64,000 bases of DNA, from assembly GCF_001429725.1 (NCBI RefSeq), contig NZ_LMHV01000040.1, positions 17,825-81,824 of the forward strand, written 5' to 3'. The translations under genes were made by a program, and so were the position numbers. The stretch is from Rhizobium sp. Root708. GTDB lineage: Bacteria; Pseudomonadota; Alphaproteobacteria; Rhizobiales; Rhizobiaceae. Below, in pieces: positions 52,494 to 61,246 of the stretch. How positions within the stretch are numbered: the stretch's first letter is position 1; each line of letters begins with the position of its first letter. The notes under the pieces were generated by a model. That model was not told where the DNA came from, made no database searches, and saw nothing but the letters and a program-made list of their open reading frames with translations.

Positions 52494-53111
52494 ATGATCG
52501 GCAAGCTCAAAGGCACCATTGAAGAACTCGGCGACGACTATGTGCTCATCGATGTCCACGGCGTCTGCTATGTCGCCCACTGCTCCAGCCGAACGTTGTC
52601 GCGGCTCGGTTCGGTCGGCGAGGCCTGCGTCCTTTTCATCGAAACCTATGTGCGCGAAGACCAACTGAAGCTCTTCGGCTTCATGAGCGCGCTCGAACGC
52701 GAATGGTTCAATCTGTTGCAGAGCGTCCAGGGTGTCGGCGCCAAGGTCGCGCTTGCCATTCTTTCGACGCTCAATCCGAGCGAGCTTGCGAACGCCATCG
52801 CCCTGCAGGACCGCACCGCCGTATCACGCGCGCAAGGGGTTGGTCCCAAGGTCGCCGTCCGTATCGTGACGGAACTGAAGAACAAGGCGCCAGCCTTTGC
52901 GGGAGAGGCGACTGGTAACATTGCTCTGAAGCAGGAACTCGGCGAAGGCGTCGCCGCAGCCCCGGTCGCCGACGCTGTTTCGGCGCTGACGAACCTCGGC
53001 TACTCGCGCGACCAGGCGGCAAACGCCGTCGCGGCCGCCATGAAGACCGCCGGCGAAGGCGCAGACAGCGCCAAGCTCATTCGCCTCGGGCTGAAGGAAC
53101 TGGCGCGTTGA
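52494..53111 (+). CDS. ruvA: Holliday junction branch migration subunit RuvA
   Basis: The 205-residue protein has the OB-fold N-terminus (MIGKLKGTIEELGDDYVLIDVHGVCY), two helix-hairpin-helix motifs (LQSVQGVGAKVALAILS and AQGVGPKVAVRIVTELK) and the C-terminal RuvB-binding domain (about 155-205, ALTNLGYSRDQAANAVAAAM). It lies 57 bases after ruvC. Confidence 0.97.
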   Translation: MIGKLKGTIEELGDDYVLIDVHGVCYVAHCSSRTLSRLGSVGEACVLFIETYVREDQLKLFGFMSALEREWFNLLQSVQGVGAKVALAILSTLNPSELANAIALQDRTAVSRAQGVGPKVAVRIVTELKNKAPAFAGEATGNIALKQELGEGVAAAPVADAVSALTNLGYSRDQAANAVAAAMKTAGEGADSAKLIRLGLKELAR

Positions 53112-53190
53112 CGTGGTCGCCTCGCAATGGTGCCAAGTCGGACCGCTTGGTGTATTGGTCGGTAATGCAGAATGATCGGAACGTGCCAGC

Positions 53191-54231
53191 ATGAGTGACC
53201 CCGCGCGCTTGATATCCTCGGAAAAGCGAGGGGAAGACTTTGACGCGACCCTGCGTCCTCAATCGCTGGACGAGTTTACCGGCCAGGCCGAAGCACGCGC
53301 CAATCTCAAGATTTTCATCGAGGCCGCAAAGAACCGTGGCGAGGCGCTCGATCACGTCCTTTTCGTCGGCCCGCCCGGCCTCGGCAAGACGACGCTAGCG
53401 CAGATCATGGCCAAGGAGCTTGGGGTCAATTTCCGTTCGACATCGGGACCCGTCATCGCCAAGGCAGGCGATCTCGCCGCGCTGCTGACAAACCTCGAGG
53501 AGCGCGACGTCCTCTTCATCGACGAAATCCATCGCCTCAATCCGGCGGTCGAGGAGATCCTCTACCCCGCCATGGAAGATTTCCAGCTCGACCTGATCAT
53601 CGGGGAAGGTCCGGCGGCACGCTCCGTGAAGATCGATCTCTCGAAGTTCACGCTGGTTGCGGCCACCACGCGACTTGGCCTGCTCACGACCCCTCTGCGC
53701 GATCGCTTCGGTATTCCCGTGCGCCTCAGCTTCTACACGGTTCCGGAACTGGAGCTGATCGTGCGCCGCGGCGCCCGACTGATGAACCTGCCGATGACCG
53801 AGGAAGGCGCCCGCGAGATCGCGCGGCGCGCACGCGGCACGCCGCGTATCGCCGGTCGCCTGTTGCGCCGGGTCCGCGATTTTGCCGAGGTTGCAAAGGC
53901 GGAAGCCGTCACGCGCGAGATTGCCGACGAGGCGCTAACCCGCCTCCTGGTCGACAACATGGGGCTGGACCAGCTCGACAACCGCTATCTGAACATGATT
54001 GCCGTTAATTTCGGTGGTGGCCCTGTCGGCATCGAAACGATCGCCGCCGGCCTTTCCGAACCACGCGACGCGATCGAGGACATCATCGAGCCCTACATGA
54101 TCCAGCAGGGCTTCATCCAGCGCACGCCGCGCGGCCGTATCCTGACGGCGACGGCGTGGAAGCACCTCGGCATGCAACCGCCGAAGGACCTTGAAGCTGC
54201 GCAGTTTCGACTATTTCAGGAAGAGGATTGA
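53191..54231 (+). CDS. ruvB: Holliday junction branch migration ATPase RuvB
   Basis: The 346-residue AAA+ motor has the N-terminal LRPQSLDEFTGQ, Walker A VGPPGLGKTT, Walker B LFIDEIHRLN, sensor ATTRLGLLTTPLRDRFG and the winged-helix C-terminus (GFIQRTPRGR). It drives branch migration with RuvA. Starts at ATG 53191, 79 bases after ruvA. Confidence 0.97.
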   Translation: MSDPARLISSEKRGEDFDATLRPQSLDEFTGQAEARANLKIFIEAAKNRGEALDHVLFVGPPGLGKTTLAQIMAKELGVNFRSTSGPVIAKAGDLAALLTNLEERDVLFIDEIHRLNPAVEEILYPAMEDFQLDLIIGEGPAARSVKIDLSKFTLVAATTRLGLLTTPLRDRFGIPVRLSFYTVPELELIVRRGARLMNLPMTEEGAREIARRARGTPRIAGRLLRRVRDFAEVAKAEAVTREIADEALTRLLVDNMGLDQLDNRYLNMIAVNFGGGPVGIETIAAGLSEPRDAIEDIIEPYMIQQGFIQRTPRGRILTATAWKHLGMQPPKDLEAAQFRLFQEED

Positions 54232-54269
54232 GCCGGAAGCATCTGGCTTCCCGAAGGAGGGGAAATCCG

Positions 54270-54833
54270 TTGCCGAGTTTCGACCCCTGCCGCAGCTTCC
54301 GCAAGCTTGCCTATAACAACGCGCTCGCAAACCACAGGCTCCACGCCGCCTGCCAACGGCTACAGCCAGGCGAGTTCGAAGCCTCCCGCATGAGCTTCTT
54401 TCCCTCGATCAAATCGACGTTGAACCACATGCTCACCGTCGACTGGTTTTACGTCGATGGCCTCGAAGGCGGGACACTGGGACCTGCCGCCTGGAAGGTA
54501 GAGGAACCCTTCGGAGATATCGAAAGACTTTCGCAGGCGCAGAAAATGGTCGATCATCGGCTCGTCACGCTCTGTGAGCGCTTGACGCCGATCGATCTCG
54601 CCTCGACGGTCGAGCTGCATCGCAGCGAGCGGATTCAGCGTGAATTGATGGAAGACGTGCTCTCCCATCTGTTTCAGCACCAGACGCACCACCGCGGTCA
54701 GGCTCACGCCATGCTGTCAGGCACCAGCGTCGAACCGCCTCAACTCGACGAATTCATCGTTGCTGACGACGCCCGCTTCCGGGGCGGCGAAGTCGCCGCC
54801 CTCGGCTGGACCGAAGACATCTTGATGCGTTAG
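54270..54833 (+). CDS. DinB-family putative metal-dependent enzyme
   Basis: The 187-residue four-helix-bundle protein has the three His ligands typical of DinB: His53 (STLNHMLTVDWFY), His137 and His141 (SHLFQHQTHHRGQ). TTG 54270 is chosen because AAGGAGGGG lies 7 bases upstream and the product then begins SFDPCRSFRKLAYNNALAN, the usual start of this subgroup; an in-frame TTG at 54228 overlapping the ruvB stop has a worse site. Members act in bacillithiol/mycothiol-type detoxification or remain uncharacterised. Convergent with acvB, whose stop codon overlaps. Confidence 0.85.
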   Translation: MPSFDPCRSFRKLAYNNALANHRLHAACQRLQPGEFEASRMSFFPSIKSTLNHMLTVDWFYVDGLEGGTLGPAAWKVEEPFGDIERLSQAQKMVDHRLVTLCERLTPIDLASTVELHRSERIQRELMEDVLSHLFQHQTHHRGQAHAMLSGTSVEPPQLDEFIVADDARFRGGEVAALGWTEDILMR

Positions 54834-56215
54834 TCCTGCAGGCGAGATTTCAGTCCGTCGACGATCGTCTTGCTGAGTAGCTCGTAGTTCTCATCAAAAT
54901 GATGATCCCCCGCCAAGGCGATGACATCGGCGCCGCTGCTCTTCAAATCAGGGCAGGCAACCTCATCATCGTCTTCCTTGCCGTAAATGCACTGGACGAT
55001 CTTGGGGTCGACATTCTTCAGGTCTTCCACCGGGTCGCCACCCGCGCCTTCCGTCTTCTGGCCGAGCCAGCCCATCACGGAGATCTGGTAGTCGACCGCG
55101 TGAGACAGGGACAACAGCGACATCTGCGCGATCGCGCCCTTGGCCGCCGGCTTCAGCCGCGTATAGGCCGCAGGCACGACGTCGGCGCCGAACGAATAGC
55201 CGACCAGCAGCACGTGCTTCACCTTCCACTGTTTGCGGTAAAGCTCGATGATCTTGCCGAGGTCGTCAGCCGTTTCCTGCGGCTTACGCTCCGACCAGAA
55301 ATAGTGAAGGGAATCGACACCGACGACTGGAATGCCCTGCTTCTGCAGAGCGGCACCGACTTCCTTGTCGATATCGCGCCAGCCGCCATCGCCGGAATAG
55401 ATCACCGCCATCGTGTCGAAGACAGGCTTCGCGTCCAGTATGGTCAGCGGCAGCCCGAGCGGGTTGCCGGCACTGCCCGAAGCGGCGATCAGATCGTCCA
55501 GCGTGTCGCTGAGCGTGGTCTGCGCATCATCTTCGGAATCCCGGATGTCGATATCCGGATGCGCCTTCTTCAGCTCTTCGACATGCGCGCGCCCATCCTT
55601 GCTGGCCGCCGAGGTAAAGGCCGCGATGATGGGATCCGGCAATGAGATATCGCTGAGGCCGTAGATCATCCGATCGCCGACCGTCTGCTTCTTCGCCGGC
55701 GTGCAAAGCTCGTGCGTCAGGGGAATGCCGGCGACGGGATCGATGGCAAGCGTCTGGCCGATGGTGGCATCCGGGGTCTGCGCAGCGATTGCGAGAGTAA
55801 GCGCCCCGCCTTCGCCGATACCCGCGATGATCGGCAGGTGATAGGCGCTGTTGCCGGCGGCGCGCTGAACCTGCTGGCTGAGCGACTCGATGTCGGAGAC
55901 CATGTAGATGCAGCCATCGTTCTCGCTGACATCGTAGTTTCTCAGAGCCTCCATGTAGGAGGGAAAATCGACGCCGATGACCACGGCCCCCTCGCCCACC
56001 AGACGGTCGGCCTCCGCCTTTTCCTTGTCGCCCCAGCCAGCGGCGTCGGAGATCAGCATCACCGCACCCTTCACATCGCCGCCGCCAGGCAGGAAGATGT
56101 GAGGGGATGGAATAATGCCGGTCTCAAAGTCTTGCGTGCTTTCGCTTGCAGCGCTTGCGCCAGGCGCCGTCATCAGCAATGCGCACGCGGCAGCCAGAAG
56201 ATATCTTTTCATCAT
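54830..56215 (-). CDS. acvB: AcvB/VirJ-family lysyl-phosphatidylglycerol hydrolase
   Basis: The 461-residue periplasmic protein has a signal peptide (1-22) and two related alpha/beta-hydrolase-like halves. The C-terminal half has a GYSFG elbow (Ser341) and LAGDHHFD late, a complete catalytic set; the N-terminal half has GIGEGG in place of GxSxG and is probably inactive. AcvB of Agrobacterium is a virulence factor shown to hydrolyse lysyl-PG; in R. tropici the homologue atvA is cotranscribed with lpiA. Here ATG 56215 overlaps the lpiA stop (ATGA), the same arrangement. Confidence 0.92.
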   Translation of the reverse strand: MMKRYLLAAACALLMTAPGASAASESTQDFETGIIPSPHIFLPGGGDVKGAVMLISDAAGWGDKEKAEADRLVGEGAVVIGVDFPSYMEALRNYDVSENDGCIYMVSDIESLSQQVQRAAGNSAYHLPIIAGIGEGGALTLAIAAQTPDATIGQTLAIDPVAGIPLTHELCTPAKKQTVGDRMIYGLSDISLPDPIIAAFTSAASKDGRAHVEELKKAHPDIDIRDSEDDAQTTLSDTLDDLIAASGSAGNPLGLPLTILDAKPVFDTMAVIYSGDGGWRDIDKEVGAALQKQGIPVVGVDSLHYFWSERKPQETADDLGKIIELYRKQWKVKHVLLVGYSFGADVVPAAYTRLKPAAKGAIAQMSLLSLSHAVDYQISVMGWLGQKTEGAGGDPVEDLKNVDPKIVQCIYGKEDDDEVACPDLKSSGADVIALAGDHHFDENYELLSKTIVDGLKSRLQD

Positions 56216-58869
56216 TTTCTTACGACCCCTTTCAATCCGCCGCCGATCAGGAGCGTAGCGTCCATCAATGCGATCATCGGATTGCCTCCACCGGAAACCG
56301 CGAGGTAGCGCGGATGCCATTGAGGGTGAAACTTGGATTTGAAGGCCCTGAGGCCTTTGAAGTTGTAGAAGCGCTCTCCGTGTTCGAACACCGTGCTGCC
56401 GATCCTGTCCCAGACCGGCGCCGTCTCGCGCTTGGACATGCCCGAAAGGGGCGCCATGCCCAGGTTGAAATGCGCGAAGCCTTCGTTGCGGAGGTACTCC
56501 ATGATCTGGACGAAAAGAAAGTCCATCGACCCTTTCGGCGCATCCGGCGAAAACCGCATCAGGTCGATCGTTCCCTCATCCTTGGCGTCGGTTACCAGGA
56601 TATTGGCGAAAGCGACGATCTGGCCCTGGAGCTTGAGAATGCCGACCGGCTGCGACGCGATATAGTCAGTCTCGAAGGCACCGAGCGAAAAGCCCTTCTC
56701 CTTGGCATTGTGATCCTGCAGCCAGGCGTTGGAAACGGCAGCCAGATCATCCATGACCGAACCGATGTTCTCCGGCGCAATGACCTCGAACTCCAGCCCG
56801 TCGCGCTGAGCGCGGCTGGCCGTCTGGCGCAGGTTGGCCCATTTTCCGCCCTTCATCTCGAAGGTGCGGAGGTCGGAGACCGCGAGCTCACCGAGCTTGA
56901 ATGCGCGCAGCCCCGCGTCGGCGCAATGAGAAAGCAGCGCCGGCGAGATCTGGTAGAAGACGGCACGGCAGCCGGCGGCTCGCGCCGACTCGACGAAACG
57001 CCACACGAGTTCGGGCAAGGCACTGCGTTCGCCAATCGGGTCGAACAGCGCGATCCATGACCGACCCTGACGGCCGTACATGATGAACGCATCACCCTTT
57101 TCCGAGAACATGATGCTCTTGTCGCCCATGCGCACCAGATTGGCGTCGGCATAACGCTGTTTGCCGACGATCCCGACCGCCCGCAACAACGCATCGTCCG
57201 AAGCCGGCTCGGGCTTCGTCGTTGCCGGGCGAAGCAGGCTGAAAATCGCGATGGCCGACGAGATGATCGTTATGCCGAGCACGGCGCGCAGCCCGCGCGG
57301 CGCTTCGCCGGCAAACTCGAACTGCCACCACAGCTCGCTGCTGTATTCCACGTCGCGATAGACGAAGAGCAGGATGACGATCGCGCCGACGCAGACGACG
57401 GCGATCGCCATCAGCCACGACGCCGTCAGCGTCTGGTTCAGCAACGAGGCATGGCGGCGGAACAGGCGGCGGCTGACAAAGAGACCGAAGATCAGGAAGC
57501 CGAGGAAACAGGCTTCCACGAGCGCAATGGCTTTCAGCAGCGACAGCGCAAGCGCTGCGGCGGCGGACAAAATGCAGACCCACCACGCTCCATCCAGGCG
57601 CTGTCCGAGGCCACGCGCCGCGACGACGAGCGCCAGCCCGAGCAGACTCGAGAGAAAGTGCGCGCCCTCGACGATCGGCAGCGGCACATAATCCGACAGG
57701 AAGGCGAGATTGGAATCCGGCGTCGGCGTGACGCTCGAAAAGATCAGCATGACGCCGAGGAGCAGCGTGAAGGTCGACAGAAGCTGCGGCATCAGCCGTA
57801 TGCCGATGCGCCGAACGCCCGATGCCACCGGATGATCGGCGAAACGGCGAAGTTCGGTCGCGGAAACGGCGAGAACCGCCAGCAGCAGCGGAACGACGTG
57901 ATAGATCAGGCGATAGAGAACAAGCGAGCCGAGAACCGCGTCGATATTCACCGCACTGCCGAGCGAGGCAATGATGACGGTCTCGAAAACGCCGAGACCG
58001 GCAGGCACGTGGCTCAGCACGCCAAGACCGACAGCGATTGCGTAGACGGCGAGGAACACCGGCCAGCTGATCGCCGTTTGCGGAAGCAGCACGTAGAGAA
58101 CGGTTGCCGACGCGGCAATGTCGAAGGCCGCGACGAGAAACTGGCGCGACCATGTCGCCGAGTCCGGCAGACGGATCGACAGCCGCCCGATCCTCAGCGC
58201 GCGTCCGCCGCTTCCAAGAACCATCATCCCGGCCAGTACCGCGACGACGGCGCCGCCGATCAGGCGAAGCAGCAGGCTGCTGACATTGATAAGCGGTGCG
58301 ATCTCGTCCGCGATGGCAAGAAGCGCGATAGCACCGACACCCGCGAGGCCAAGGCCGAAGGCGATCGTCACGAAGGCGATGACACGGCCGATCTCTTCTG
58401 GCGACAGGCCAAGCCGCGAATAGGCGCGATAGCGAATGGCGCCGCCGCTCAAAGCGCCGAAACCCGCCGTGTTGCCGACGGCATAGGCGCTGAACGCGGT
58501 CAGGGCCACCTGCGGGAAAGGAAGCTTCTTGCCGATATAATCGATCGCGTTCGCATCGTAGAACACGAGGGCGAGAAAGCTGAGCGCCGTGAAGAACAGC
58601 GCCAACAGGATTGAACTCAGCTTGGTGTCCGCCAGCGCCTGAACGACGTCGTCATAGCGCACCTCGTTCGTCAACTGCATGATGGCGAAGCCCACCATGC
58701 AGAACACGGCGAGGGTCGCAATCGCAGTCAGATGCGTGCGGTATTGTCTGAAGAACCCGCGCAGCGCGGACTCTTCCGTCTCTTGAATATCTTCCACCTG
58801 GTTATGCCCCGGTCTCGTAGCGTCGCAATCTTCCATCTTAGCGGGAATCATGTTTCGAACACGTAACAT
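56212..58869 (-). CDS. lpiA: Lysylphosphatidylglycerol synthetase LpiA (MprF family)
   Basis: LpiA transfers lysine from Lys-tRNA to phosphatidylglycerol, reducing membrane negative charge; it is acid-induced in rhizobia. The protein of about 885 residues has an N-terminal flippase domain of about 14 membrane segments (to about residue 545) and a cytoplasmic aminoacyl-transferase domain (about 560-880) with AFIMYGRQGRSWIALFDPIG, PEGIGS-like APENIGS and FLFVQIMEYLRNEGFAHFNLGMAPLSG. The start is uncertain: ATG 58869, 58851 or 58836, none with a good ribosome site. Overlaps acvB. Confidence 0.93.
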   Translation of the reverse strand: MLRVRNMIPAKMEDCDATRPGHNQVEDIQETEESALRGFFRQYRTHLTAIATLAVFCMVGFAIMQLTNEVRYDDVVQALADTKLSSILLALFFTALSFLALVFYDANAIDYIGKKLPFPQVALTAFSAYAVGNTAGFGALSGGAIRYRAYSRLGLSPEEIGRVIAFVTIAFGLGLAGVGAIALLAIADEIAPLINVSSLLLRLIGGAVVAVLAGMMVLGSGGRALRIGRLSIRLPDSATWSRQFLVAAFDIAASATVLYVLLPQTAISWPVFLAVYAIAVGLGVLSHVPAGLGVFETVIIASLGSAVNIDAVLGSLVLYRLIYHVVPLLLAVLAVSATELRRFADHPVASGVRRIGIRLMPQLLSTFTLLLGVMLIFSSVTPTPDSNLAFLSDYVPLPIVEGAHFLSSLLGLALVVAARGLGQRLDGAWWVCILSAAAALALSLLKAIALVEACFLGFLIFGLFVSRRLFRRHASLLNQTLTASWLMAIAVVCVGAIVILLFVYRDVEYSSELWWQFEFAGEAPRGLRAVLGITIISSAIAIFSLLRPATTKPEPASDDALLRAVGIVGKQRYADANLVRMGDKSIMFSEKGDAFIMYGRQGRSWIALFDPIGERSALPELVWRFVESARAAGCRAVFYQISPALLSHCADAGLRAFKLGELAVSDLRTFEMKGGKWANLRQTASRAQRDGLEFEVIAPENIGSVMDDLAAVSNAWLQDHNAKEKGFSLGAFETDYIASQPVGILKLQGQIVAFANILVTDAKDEGTIDLMRFSPDAPKGSMDFLFVQIMEYLRNEGFAHFNLGMAPLSGMSKRETAPVWDRIGSTVFEHGERFYNFKGLRAFKSKFHPQWHPRYLAVSGGGNPMIALMDATLLIGGGLKGVVRK

Positions 58870-59033
58870 AACCGGCCGGCGGTCCTAGACCACCTGCCGC
58901 GCTACCCCAGCGCCGCTTGTCGACGTCTGCATCATCTGCAATTGGGGCATTTTTGGCGCCATGGGGGCTCTCGCTACATTGCATTTTCGTAAGGTCCGCG
59001 GGCTTGCGCCAAACTAGCGGTGGACCTGCGACA

Positions 59034-61142
59034 CTATGCGCTCGCCTGACCGGGGTCCGAACGCTGCGACGCAAACCGCGCGGCCGCGGCCCGCGCATCG
59101 GAGTCGCGCCCGTCTCCGGAAACTTGCACCGTCGGCACGGCGAACTCGATGCCATTCTCCTTGAAGGCATTTCGGATCATTGCCAGGGCATTGCGGCGGA
59201 TGACGAACTGCTCGCCAGGTTTCGTCATCATCGACAGCCTTATCTGGATCGCGAATTCGCCGAACTGCTCCACGCCTTTCATCTTCAGCGTTTCGATGAT
59301 GTGCGGGCTATAGTCCGGATTATCAAGCAGTTGCTGGCCGATCTGCTTGATGACCTTCTTGGCCTTCACGAGGTCGGTATCGTAGGTGACGTTCAGGGTG
59401 ACCTTATCGATCGTCCAGTCGCGGTTGAGATTGCGCACTGCTCCGAGTTCGCCGAACGGCACCGTCGTCAATGGCCCCCGGTGGTGCCGCAGCCGGACGG
59501 AACGAAGGCTGAAGGCTTCCACGACGCCCTTGTGGCTGCCGCTTTCGATATATTCCCCGATACGGAAAGCATCGTCCCACAGATAGAACATGCCGCTGAT
59601 CACGTCCTTGACGATCGTCTGCGCCCCGAAGCCGACAGCCACGCCGACGACGCCGGCACCCGCGATCAGCGGTCCGATTTCGATCCCAAGGCCTGAAAGC
59701 ACCATCAAGACAGCAATGACAGCGATCACGACGGCGAGAATGTTGCGAAAGATAGGAAGCAGGGTTTGCAGCCGGGCACGCTTTGCCCGGTCCTCGTCGT
59801 TGACAGCGCCCTCGAGCGGCGCATCATCGAGCCGACCGTTGATATAGGCTCGCGCCAAGTGCCAGAGCAGGTCCGCCGCAAGCAGGATGACGATACCGCC
59901 GATCGAACCGCGAACGATACGATCGACAATCGTTTCACCGGCAGCCATCCTATCGGCGGCAAACCCGAGAATTCGTCCGAGCCACATCGCCGCGCCTGCG
60001 ATGATCAACGCGCGCACGCCTCTGTCTAGCAGCACCGTCGCAATCCGCCGCTTCGCCAGGAAGCCTGCTTCCGCCTGGTGCAGCGAGCGTACGGCAAGTG
60101 TCGCGACCGACAGCGCGCGCGGCAGGAGCAGCAAGTAGATCCCGACCCAGAGCAGCAGATTGAAGCCTGCCACCCACAGTACCCAGAGAAGCAGGAAGTA
60201 GACCGTCATGGACCACGACGCCGTCGTGCTCTTGTGTCCATTTTCAACCGGTCGCGACCACACCGCCTCGGTGGCAATCAGGAACAGGCCAATCCCCAGC
60301 GCATAGGCAGCGAGATATCGCGAGCCGGCGGAAAAACCGAGCCGCGCCAACATCTGGATGACCACCCAGCCGAAGGCGAAATAGATGACGAACACCGCGC
60401 AGCGCCGGAACCAGAAGAGTGCGGTCGCCCGCGAGACCTGGCGCTCCCCGTCCGGCTTCGGCAAAGTGACGAGCGCTACCAGCAAGCGGCCCAGCGATAT
60501 GGTAAGCCGCGCAACGATCAACGCGATGGCGACGGCAATTGCCATGGATTGGGTCAGCGGCGGCCAGTTGATGACTGCGAGCGCAATGAAGGTTGCCGTC
60601 ACGAAGACAAGCGCAGGCACGATGCGATAGATCAGGTTGGCTGCGGCATGGTGCGCGACCGTCGTGACTTCACCGTCCGGCCGGCGGATCCGTGGCTTCG
60701 GAACGATCATCCGAAAAAGCAGTTCGACCACCGGGCCAGCGAGCAGCAGCACCAGCACCTCGATGCTGACCCACGACCATCCCGTGGGCTCGATGTCGCG
60801 CTCGACGAGGACAGACGCGTTCTCCACCTCGTTCGGCAGGCTCATCGCGGCGCCCGACACCATGTCGAGGTGATGGCGGGCATGACCGAAGAACGTCGAT
60901 AACACGGACATCTGGTCGCTGGAGGCCGGAGCCTCGGCGGAAGGCGCGGTCTGCATCTGCGTCGCCATCCACTGCTTGACCTGCGGCGTCTGCATCAGCT
61001 GCATCATCTGGCGGACTTCGGCGGGTGGTGCCTGATCCGCAGCGGGCGCGGCCGTCTGCGCCGACGCGCTTGCCGTTAGGCCGAGCGTAGCGATCAACAT
61101 GAAAAACCGCAGCAAAACGCGCGCATTGAACTTATCGGCCAT
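59034..61142 (-). CDS. MscS-type mechanosensitive channel, large form
   Basis: The 702-residue protein starts at ATG 61142 behind GGAGGGTGACG. A signal peptide (about 1-28) and a Gln/Ala/Pro-rich periplasmic head precede at least nine membrane segments (about 115-500). The MscS core has the pore helix GAGVVGVAVGFGAQTIVKDVISGMF (quoted in part: GVAVGFGAQTIVKDVI) and the beta domain (GVVEAFSLRSVRLR, VPFGELGAVRNLNRDW). Large MscS-like proteins of this type release solutes on hypo-osmotic shock; extra helices may sense local membrane state. Likely monocistronic. Confidence 0.88.
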   Translation of the reverse strand: MADKFNARVLLRFFMLIATLGLTASASAQTAAPAADQAPPAEVRQMMQLMQTPQVKQWMATQMQTAPSAEAPASSDQMSVLSTFFGHARHHLDMVSGAAMSLPNEVENASVLVERDIEPTGWSWVSIEVLVLLLAGPVVELLFRMIVPKPRIRRPDGEVTTVAHHAAANLIYRIVPALVFVTATFIALAVINWPPLTQSMAIAVAIALIVARLTISLGRLLVALVTLPKPDGERQVSRATALFWFRRCAVFVIYFAFGWVVIQMLARLGFSAGSRYLAAYALGIGLFLIATEAVWSRPVENGHKSTTASWSMTVYFLLLWVLWVAGFNLLLWVGIYLLLLPRALSVATLAVRSLHQAEAGFLAKRRIATVLLDRGVRALIIAGAAMWLGRILGFAADRMAAGETIVDRIVRGSIGGIVILLAADLLWHLARAYINGRLDDAPLEGAVNDEDRAKRARLQTLLPIFRNILAVVIAVIAVLMVLSGLGIEIGPLIAGAGVVGVAVGFGAQTIVKDVISGMFYLWDDAFRIGEYIESGSHKGVVEAFSLRSVRLRHHRGPLTTVPFGELGAVRNLNRDWTIDKVTLNVTYDTDLVKAKKVIKQIGQQLLDNPDYSPHIIETLKMKGVEQFGEFAIQIRLSMMTKPGEQFVIRRNALAMIRNAFKENGIEFAVPTVQVSGDGRDSDARAAAARFASQRSDPGQASA

Positions 61143-61185
61143 TCGTCACCCTCCGACCTGAGCCTTCACCTTATATCGGAGCGCG

Positions 61186-61222
61186 CGAAAGAAAAGCCCG
61201 CTCAGCGAATGCTGAGCGGGCT
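61186..61222 (-). terminator. Strong terminator of the 6-phosphogluconate dehydrogenase gene
   Basis: A perfect 12-bp stem AGCCCGCTCAGC / GCTGAGCGGGCT with loop ATTC (leftward) is followed by TTTTCTTTCG. Confidence 0.93.
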
Positions 61223-61246
61223 AGATAAGCGTTTAGAACGAATGGT

